NCBI RefSeq assembly: GCF_000003195.3
Contig: NC_012878.2
Coordinates: forward strand, 6,142,462-6,206,461
DNA length: 64,000 nucleotides
Direction: 5' to 3'
Source: Sorghum bicolor
Taxonomy: Eukaryota > Streptophyta > Magnoliopsida > Poales > Poaceae
Shown piece after piece: positions 57,800 through 64,000 of this stretch (position 1 is the stretch's first letter; every line of letters begins with the position of its first letter). The position numbers and the translations under genes were made by a program. The notes below the pieces were generated by a model. The model was not told where the DNA came from and did no database searches. It was given only the letters and a program-made list of their open reading frames with translations.

Positions 57800-58070
57800 A
57801 TGGAGGAGGACGTGATCCTGGGCGCCATGGAGAGTGCGATGCACCACGACGGCGGCAAGGGCACCGCGGACGCGAACGCAGATAGGAAGCCGCTGCAGGG
57901 CGATGCTAGGAGGCACCAGCACGACTGCTACGACATGGGCGTCGTGGAAGAAGGAGATGGTGGGGCTGGCGGCGCGGCTGCGCCTGCTGCAGAGAGAGAT
58001 CCACAAGCGGCCCTGGCATGCGAGGAGGTGGAGACCAGCCGTCTGGTCCGTGACGAGATGGACGCCATGG
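57800..58070 (+). pseudogene. Possible host exon split by a hAT MITE and a CACTA element
   Basis: A GC-rich open frame of 90 codons starts ATGGAGGAGGAC at 57800. It is interrupted at 58070 by a hAT MITE (58071-58254). If the MITE (with one 8-bp TSD) and the CACTA element (with one TAG) are mentally removed, the frame stays open into 59452 and beyond. A second frame (57834) is also open and gives KKEMVGLAARLRLLQREI, so the true phase is uncertain. No family is recognised. It could be one exon of a gene or a fragment. Confidence 0.3.
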
Positions 58071-58254
58071 CATAGTTTTAAATCTCCCGCTATTGCTGCC
58101 GCTATAGCCCGCTATAGCCTTTTGAGGCAGAGTACCGCTATTTGTGTTCATGTACAATTTAGCCGCTATATCCCGCTATAGCCCGATTTAGCTCCGCTAT
58201 TAGCTGTTTTAGACATAAACCGCTAAACACCTTAGCCCGCTATTTAAAACCTTG
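58071..58254. mobile_element. hAT MITE, 184 bp, TSD CGCCATGG
   Basis: Ends CATAGTTTTAAAT and ATTTAAAACCTTG are imperfect complements. CGCCATGG flanks both sides exactly (58063-58070 and 58255-58262), the 8-bp duplication of hAT elements. The interior is rich in CCCGCTATAGC. Confidence 0.85.
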
Positions 58255-58579
58255 CGCCATGGACATGGGTTTTGCCACTAGCACTACTACATAACTGTTA
58301 ACCATGACGGGCACTTTACGTTTACCGCAGCGGACATTGGCGTCCGCCACGAATGGAAGGTCACGGTTAATCGTGGACTCACCGTGGCGGGCGCCTATGC
58401 CCGCTGCGGAAAATGGAATTACCGCAGCGGGCAACATAAGGTGTCCGCTGCGGTTAATCTCATTAACCGCAGCGGGCACCTTATGTTGCCCGTCACGGTT
58501 AATGATTTAAAAAAACAAAAAAAACCTGGACAGGCCCGCCGAGCCCATCCAGAGGCCCGACGAGCCCATCCAGGAAACC

Positions 58580-59124
58580 CTAGCGCCGCCGGTAGTTGAC
58601 GGTGTACCAGTGCACGACGACCTTGGCAGCGGCGTAGGGGGAGCGCGGGTGGAAGGGTGTGTCCTCGCTCTGCGGTGGCGGCGTGGAGCTGAACATCTCC
58701 GAGGAGTCGCATGGTAGTAGCGGATGGACTTGCACGAGAGGCGGACGACCTCGAGCAGGTGGAGCGCCCTCGTGGCGGTGACGTCGGCGGTGTAGTCGGG
58801 GACCTCGAAGGAGATGGCGACGTGCGACTGCGCGGCGAGGTTGTAGACCTCGTCGGGGCCAATGGCGTCGAGCGCGCAGCGGAGGGACGAGGAGTCGGAG
58901 AGGTCAGCGTAGTGGAGCCGCATCGGGGACCGCGGCGACGACGACACCGCGTGCAGGTCGTGGTAGATGTGGTCCAGTCGCTGCGTGTTGAAGTTGGAGG
59001 AGCGGCGGATGTGGTCCAGCACCTCGTACCTCTTGGATAGGAGCAGCCCCGTGATGCTCGTGATCAGCGCCACCTTCCGCGCTGGCGCAAGGGCAGTGGC
59101 GGCCGCGCTGTTGGAATGAGCCAT
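58580..59124 (-). pseudogene. Captured fragment of a GDP-mannose 4,6-dehydratase gene
   Basis: From ATG 59124 the minus strand encodes MAHSNSAA..., then LIRRSSNFNTQRLDHIY-like sequence (here DHIRRSSNFNTQ), [27 protein letters not shown] and VPDYTADVT, the distinctive order of plant GMD, the first enzyme of GDP-L-fucose synthesis. After RYY a one-base deletion shifts the frame; in the next frame [22 protein letters not shown] and WYTVNYR follow, including the Ser-Glu and Tyr-x3-Lys catalytic region. A block in the N-terminal glycine-rich NAD-binding loop is deleted (ITSITG joins LLLSK). The piece covers roughly the first half of the enzyme and ends at a stop at 58580. It cannot make active enzyme. 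Confidence 0.85.
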
Positions 59125-59204
59125 TTGGGAAGCGAGGGAGGAAGGGGATTGCAAATTTGGGGTAGAGGGTTGGCGGTCAGATCTGCTCTCGCAGGGGGAT
59201 GGAG

Positions 59205-59213
59205 TATTTATAT
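59205..59213 (-). promoter_or_regulatory. TATA box carried with the captured GMD fragment
   Basis: The minus strand reads ATATAAATA, 81 bases upstream of the fragment's ATG. It suggests the donor promoter and leader were captured with the coding part. Confidence 0.55.
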
Positions 59214-59496
59214 GACCCTTGCTATCGGGCCACTGGTGGGTTATTTGGGCTTCGAAATTTACTGTGACGGGCATGATAGGTTGCCCGCTGCGGTAAATCG
59301 ATTTACCGCAGCGGGCAAAAGTGTCCGTCGCGGTTAATTAAAAGTGCCCGTCACGGTAAATCATGAGATTTAGCGCAGCGGGCAAAAAAAAACGCCCGCC
59401 ACGGAGTGAATAGTAGCAACGTCACGGAAGTTCATTTCTGTAGTAGTGTAGGTCGCACGCACCAGCGTCGTCGCCACGCTCGGCACCGACCACCCA

Positions 59497-59519
59497 CCCA
59501 CCCCCCCCCCCCACCCCCC
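59497..59519. repeat. C-rich run
   Basis: ACCCACCC followed by runs of C broken by single A, about 25 bases. Confidence 0.7.
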
Positions 59520-59588
59520 GTCGCGCTCCGCCTTACATGGGCACGCTGACCATCCAAATATGTGCGTGCATGGTGCGTGTGCGGGCAT

Positions 59589-59756
59589 CAGTAGCGGAGC
59601 CAGAAGCCTTCAAGAGTCTGGGCAATCTTCATTATGCAAAATGTATTTAACTAGTAAACTGTAGCATTCTTCTTTGATACAAAATAAATTTTCTTTTAAA
59701 AATTGCCGACAAGCCCGGCCGGCTGCCTGGGTGCCCGGGCGGTGGCTCCGCCACTG
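59589..59756. mobile_element. hAT MITE, 168 bp, TSD GCGGGCAT
   Basis: The left CAGTAGCGGAGCCAGAA and the complement of the right end (CAGTGGCGGAGCCACC) are inverted repeats. GCGGGCAT flanks both sides exactly (59581-59588 and 59757-59764). Confidence 0.9.
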
Positions 59757-60342
59757 GCGGGCATGTACGTGTTATTTGTGCTACTCACTCCATGCGGCCA
59801 CCAGGTACATCATATCGCCCATATGAACCAATCATTGGACTAATCCTTTTGATTTATCTCTTTCTCTAATTCAAATCCGTTCTCTAAATTTGAAACGTAC
59901 TAACAAAAGATTATTGCAGTAGTTGTTTGCAATGTTTCTTCTGTAGGATAAACATGGAGATTATATTAGTGTATCTAAAGAAGATCTCTTTGAACTGCCA
60001 TGGAGTTGGGTTTTTTAACTAATTTATTAATTTGCAAGATATAGAATGGCATGCCCTTTTAGTTCTTCCCATTCTCTTCATTTTCGGGAGGCCAATTGAG
60101 CCTACAATGCACTTGTATTGTCTTTTCGGTACCTCTGCAATTTTGCGCAGGGATATATTTCTCTTTTGATTTTAGCGAACGATACTCCACAAAGTTATCA
60201 AACGCATCGGTATATTGTGCTCATGCTCTTCATGCAATGGTCGAAAAGTGAGTTTTCTCCTCATGTTGTAGTCTGCTACTCTTCATGCAATGGGAAGTGA
60301 TCTATTTCTCTTCATACAAATGCTATGCTAGACATGTTGCAG

Positions 60343-60577
60343 TCTGCAATATGGAAGGCAGTAGGCCCAACACCTCAGAAGAGAACAATCAGATGCAAAG
60401 CCTGCAAAATTTGTTATTCCTCCACTCATCCCTACCCTGATCAGCTTTCTTATTAATTCCTCATATGTTGATATATATAATATTTCACTCAGGTTCATTC
60501 AGCACACTCCATAGTAGGAAATTTGCTTTGTTTTGTGATTCGTGTCTTGAATCTAAGGAGGCTAAGAATAATAGCAG
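60343..60577 (+). pseudogene. Exon-like Cys-rich fragments upstream of a Helitron end
   Basis: 60343 onward follows GTTGCAG and gives KRTIRCKACKICYSS before a stop at about 60454. 60493-60577 follows CACTCAG and precedes GTAACC; in one frame it gives RKFALFCDSCLESKEAKNN. CxxCxxC and CDSC look like pieces of a zinc-binding domain. Their position just before a Helitron 3' end suggests captured exons, but family and joining are not established. Confidence 0.3.
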
Positions 60578-60797
60578 GTAACCTTTGTACCAGATATGTC
60601 CATTCCATTTTCTATCACATTGAGGAATTATTTGAATGATGTTTGTATTCTATACATTAATTTGAGATATGCATATGGTTTGTGATTAGTGATGGCATTG
60701 AAAACTAGGATGTTTTGTACCAAATTGCTAAATTGAATTTGAATTTTTTTTTCTACACCAAATTATAGTTTGGTTGTTCGATTTGTATTACAAAATA

Positions 60798-60829
60798 TCA
60801 CCGTAGCGTTAGCACGAGCAATATACTAG
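60798..60829 (+). mobile_element. Helitron 3' terminus
   Basis: CACCGTAGCGTTAGCACGAG forms a weak hairpin; AATATA and CTAG then T follow. This is the common 3' end form of grass Helitrons. The 5' end is not identified; the element may include 59765-60829. Confidence 0.55.
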
Positions 60830-61289
60830 TAGTGTTAGACAATACTTTGAATTGACCAAGCTCGTTGCAAGCAAAGAGGAAATGTATGTGGCTGGCCTGC
60901 GAAACTATTCAATTCAATACACTTCGTCGCTATACATATGTTCGATCTTGGTATGAAAGTCCCCAATCCTAGCATCACATCTACCGATCTACGTCTCATC
61001 GGGCAAAACTTTATCATAACAGCTAAGACTTAGTCCAAGCAGATCCTCAGCATGTTGAGCGATAACAACAAAGAGCCTCACCGAGTTTGAAGGAGTCCAT
61101 GGCCGAGATGAGAACATTGAAGGCAGACTTCGAAGCCTAGAAGCTCCACGTCGACCATTGCATTGCAGGTTTTTAGCATGCTAAGAGCAGCCTATTGATG
61201 GTCATTAACCTCGAAATATTTGATCATCATCTCCTGCATAATATTACAACAAATGAGCCACAAACCATAGTCATAGGATTCATTACTGA
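60830..61289. other. Intergenic DNA, last part possibly gypsy LTR
   Basis: No gene. The last 100 bases (61190-61289) loosely match the first part of the gypsy LTR at 45480, for example ATAGGATTCATTACTGAC against ATAGGGGTTATCACTAAC. Confidence 0.4.
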
Positions 61290-61294
61290 CCAAC

Positions 61295-63731
61295 TGAAGT
61301 GTCGAGATGTCAGACTAGAGAGAGAATAAATAGTCCTTTCTAAAAAACTAATTACACCTGCTTACCGAAACAAATGTGAAATTAAAACTATTGGTTTAAC
61401 CAAGACTACATTCCTCTATCTAAGTTATCTAGCACCTTGTAAAAGATCCTAAACAAGCAAACAAGATGCTGGCTTAGCAAGAGCTCCTAACCAATTCTAG
61501 AAGCAAGGTCACACAAACATATGTCACTAGTACTTTGCACACCGGGGAGCTCCTACACAACCAGTAATAAAAAACATAGAGCTTCTAAGCTCACCAGCAA
61601 TGCTCAATAACAAGGCAACCAATGTCAAATTAGAGAGTGCAAATTACTTAGCTACACAAACTAAGAAACTAAGCAATGTGACTAACATGGTTACACAAAC
61701 CAAATTAGTCACGCAACGGGAGCTACTTCTAGCTACACAAGCAAGAAGATAACTAGCAAGCTACATAAGCTAAACTCAATACAAAAGCAACTCCACAAGC
61801 ACTATATATAGAAAGTAAGTACAAGTTGTGTATGGTGAATGCAAACCACCAAGAAGAGTAGACAATGTTCACACAGTGATTTTTTACCGAGGTTCACTTG
61901 GTTGCCACCAAGCTAAGTCCTCGTTGAGACAAGCTTCAAGGTTGTTGTCAGTCCTCTTGCTAGTGGTGATCCATAAGTCACACTCTCCCACATAGAGTGC
62001 TTACCACAAGCTCTAGCACTTCACCCGGCCGAACTACTTGTCGCCCTTCGCATCTCGCTCTACTAGAGTTGCTCTTCACGATCCCAACGGGGTGAGCACT
62101 GTACCCCTCACAAATCCTTCTCCAGAGAACCACACAATCTTCTTGCATGCTTCAATGGAGCCACAAGCCACCAAACCATCTAGGAGATGGGAACCTCCAA
62201 GAGTAATAAACACCATCAGCTTGCAACACGAACACCTAATGCTACTCGATATAATCTCTCAATACAATCACACTAGAATCGCTCACTCGCTATTGATTCG
62301 CAATCTTGCAAGCACGAGTGAGTTAGAGGCTTTTCTAGCACTCCCTAAGCATGGAAACAAAGTTCTAAGGGTGAAAAGCATCATCCAAGGCCAGCCACCA
62401 CTTCTATTTAAAGCCCTAAGCCAAAAGGAATCGTTAGAGCCCTTAATGCTCAGAAAATGTGGGTGTTGGACACTTCGACGCCAAGACATCGGACGTGCCC
62501 CTTAGCGTCCGATGCTCACAAAGAAATTACGTGTCACTAGCCGTTTGAACTTAACCATTGTCGTCAACACAGCTAACTCGCAGGTGCTTCTAACATGGTC
62601 ACACTGGACGCTACTCAGTGAGGTCCCAAACTTGGTTTCATGCCATCAGACACGTCTGATGGGATGCCATCGGACAAGGCCAGCGTTCGATGCACACATA
62701 GCCAAACTTCTCACTCACAAAAGTCATTGACGTCACTCTGCACGGGACGCTCAACAATGCTCGGCCAGCGTCTAACGCAAAACCCTTGGACGTGCCGATG
62801 CACCGCACAGTTCTGTGCCACTTAGCCAGCACGCACCAAACGCTAAGCTAGCATCTGATGCCTCCACAGCCAGTGTTCGGTGAGTGTTTCTAAGTGAGGA
62901 ACACTTCCGTGACTTCTGCAAAACTTACCTCTAAGGCAATGAAAAATAAGCATTTTATTTCTACAAAAATGCTAAATCCCGCCTTGCAAGCTCGCCTGGA
63001 GGGAGAGAGGATTCCAAACCCCTCTTTACCTCTCAAACTTCACCTCCTTCGTAAATGTGCTAACACCACCAAGTGTATACCACCATGTGAATGTGTGTTA
63101 GCATTTTCACAAATATTTTTCCAAAGAAGTTAGCCTCTCAACTTACCACACCACTCAATCCTAACAATATACAATGTTAGATCGCTCAAGTGGCACTAGA
63201 TGACCGATATGCAAACAAGTTTGCCCCTCTTGATACTATGGCCATCTATCCCTAAATCTAGTCCTCAACTTCTCTACACACCTATGATTGGTGAAATGAA
63301 ATGTCGTACAAATATACCTTTCCCTTGTGCATTCCATTTCATCTCATCCGAGGTTGATGCAACACATGCACCAACCAATCACCAAATGATATGATCCACT
63401 TCATACATGACCGTATTGGTTCATTGATTTTGATCTCACACTGTCGCATCGGTCCATCGACGTCAAGTCTTGCTCAAGCTTTACCGTCACAAACGGTCCC
63501 TCACTTCAAAGCCTTTGACTTTCCCTTCACACTTGCAACTGGTCCATCGAGCCAAGCCTCATCTTGATCTTCTCCACCTTGGTCAAATGACTCCATGGCA
63601 TGTCTTATATGCAATGAACTCCTGCATCATCATATATTTACCTGTGGACTAATCTCCTGTGTATCTCACATAAACACTATTAATCCACCTAATTTGTCAC
63701 TCAATTACCAAAACCAAACAAGGACCTTTCA
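61295..63731 (-). mobile_element. SIRE/Maximus-type copia solo LTR, 2437 bp, TSD CCAAC
   Basis: On the minus strand it starts TGAAAGGTCCTTGTTTGGTT at 63731 and ends CATCTCGACACTTCA at 61295. CCAAC flanks both sides (61290-61294 and 63732-63736). It shares with the 4110-5242 copy the GCTAACACCACCAAGTGT and CTGGAGGGAGAGAGGA segments and a degenerate GCGTCCGATGC motif cluster (62480-62885). No internal region remains. Frames inside (for example 62038-62505) are not genes. Confidence 0.8.
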
Positions 63732-63736
63732 CCAAC

Positions 63737-64000
63737 TCCACAAGTTTTGGTGACTATATGTATGTAGAGATCACCTACTGAAATTAGGCTTATTTGGACC
63801 CCCCCCCAAATGGGGTGGTGACCCCCGTGATTGACCCACTATGGATATACTCCATTTCGGTCCACCAAACTCCCACATGCAAGGAACACCCCCCAAGTGT
63901 GTTCTAGGCCATGGATTCCACAAATAAACACACTTGGGATTATCAAAGGGCTCACAAGGAAAGTACATGGATCTAAGTGCTGACTTGACATAAGAAATGG
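63737..64000. repeat. Gypsy-like LTR continuation interrupted by the copia solo LTR
   Basis: TCCACAAGTTTTGGTGA directly after the TSD matches the gypsy LTR at about 45582. Joined across the solo LTR, the sequence ATTACTGACCAAC-TCCACAAG parallels ATCACTAACAGAATTCCACAAG there. After about 63755 the two diverge, so it is a relative, not the same copy. It runs off the right edge. Confidence 0.4.

Larger units (their letters stand above)
58282..59448. mobile_element. Gene-carrying CACTA element (Pack-type), 1167 bp, TSD TAG
   Basis: It begins CACTACTACA and ends TGTAGTAGTG, a perfect 10-bp CACTA inverted repeat, and TAG flanks both sides (58279-58281 and 59449-59451). The subterminal parts (58305-58500 and 59265-59405) are full of CCGCAGCGGGCA and CCGTCACGGTTAA units in both orientations, as in CACTA elements. 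Between them lies a GDP-mannose 4,6-dehydratase gene fragment on the minus strand. No transposase is present. Confidence 0.9.

Noticed and set aside
62038..62505. 155-codon plus-strand frame
   Set aside because: It lies inside the SIRE-like solo LTR, has no domain, and no element ORF is expected in an LTR.

Overview
This window reads as nuclear DNA of a grass, most likely an Andropogoneae species and probably Sorghum. That is inferred from many copies of a short inverted-repeat element with GGCCTTGTTTAGTT ends, SIRE/Maximus-type copia LTRs carrying CACCGGACGC motifs, Tekay-type gypsy LTRs, plant L1 LINEs, and GC-rich host exons in AT-rich surroundings. No bacterial, plasmid, phage or CRISPR feature was seen.

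Host genes are few: an intronless DUF688-like gene (19.1-19.9 kb, minus), a tRNA-Ser(UGA) gene (25.57 kb), a two-exon non-RD LRR receptor kinase of the Xa21-like group (28.1-31.6 kb, minus), a candidate two-exon gene for a 60-residue secreted peptide (33.5-33.8 kb, plus), an intronless germin-like protein gene (55.9-56.6 kb, plus), and a possible exon at 57.8 kb later split by two transposons. The kinase and the peptide candidate are divergent neighbours about 1.8 kb apart, with a decayed copia element between them.

The rest is mostly transposons. 0-5.2 kb: left-truncated Tekay-like gypsy element inserted in a SIRE-like LTR. 5.2-11.3 kb: CACTA-like debris, a PIF/Harbinger element (TSD TAA) and a hAT element (8-bp TSD), both with GC-rich internal minisatellites, and a Helitron end. 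11-19 kb: low-coding DNA with MITEs and unassigned exon-like relics. 20-27 kb: dense MITE cluster, tRNA and a broken hAT transposase-like gene. 36.4-37.8 kb: Mutator-like element (9-bp TSD). 38.4-43.8 kb: a full-length L1 LINE with 14-bp TSDs, close to intact. 45.0-47.9 kb: a gypsy solo LTR inside a copia solo LTR, both with TSDs. 49.1-55.1 kb: a second, decayed LINE. 58.1-59.8 kb: a hAT MITE, a CACTA element carrying part of a GDP-mannose 4,6-dehydratase gene with its TATA box, and another hAT MITE, each with a TSD. 60-64 kb: a second Helitron end and a copia solo LTR apparently inserted in a gypsy LTR.

The most notable items are the gene-capturing CACTA element, the candidate secreted cysteine-motif peptide, the near-intact LINE, the reciprocal nesting of two LTR families, and two unrelated DNA transposon types that both carry GC-rich internal repeats.
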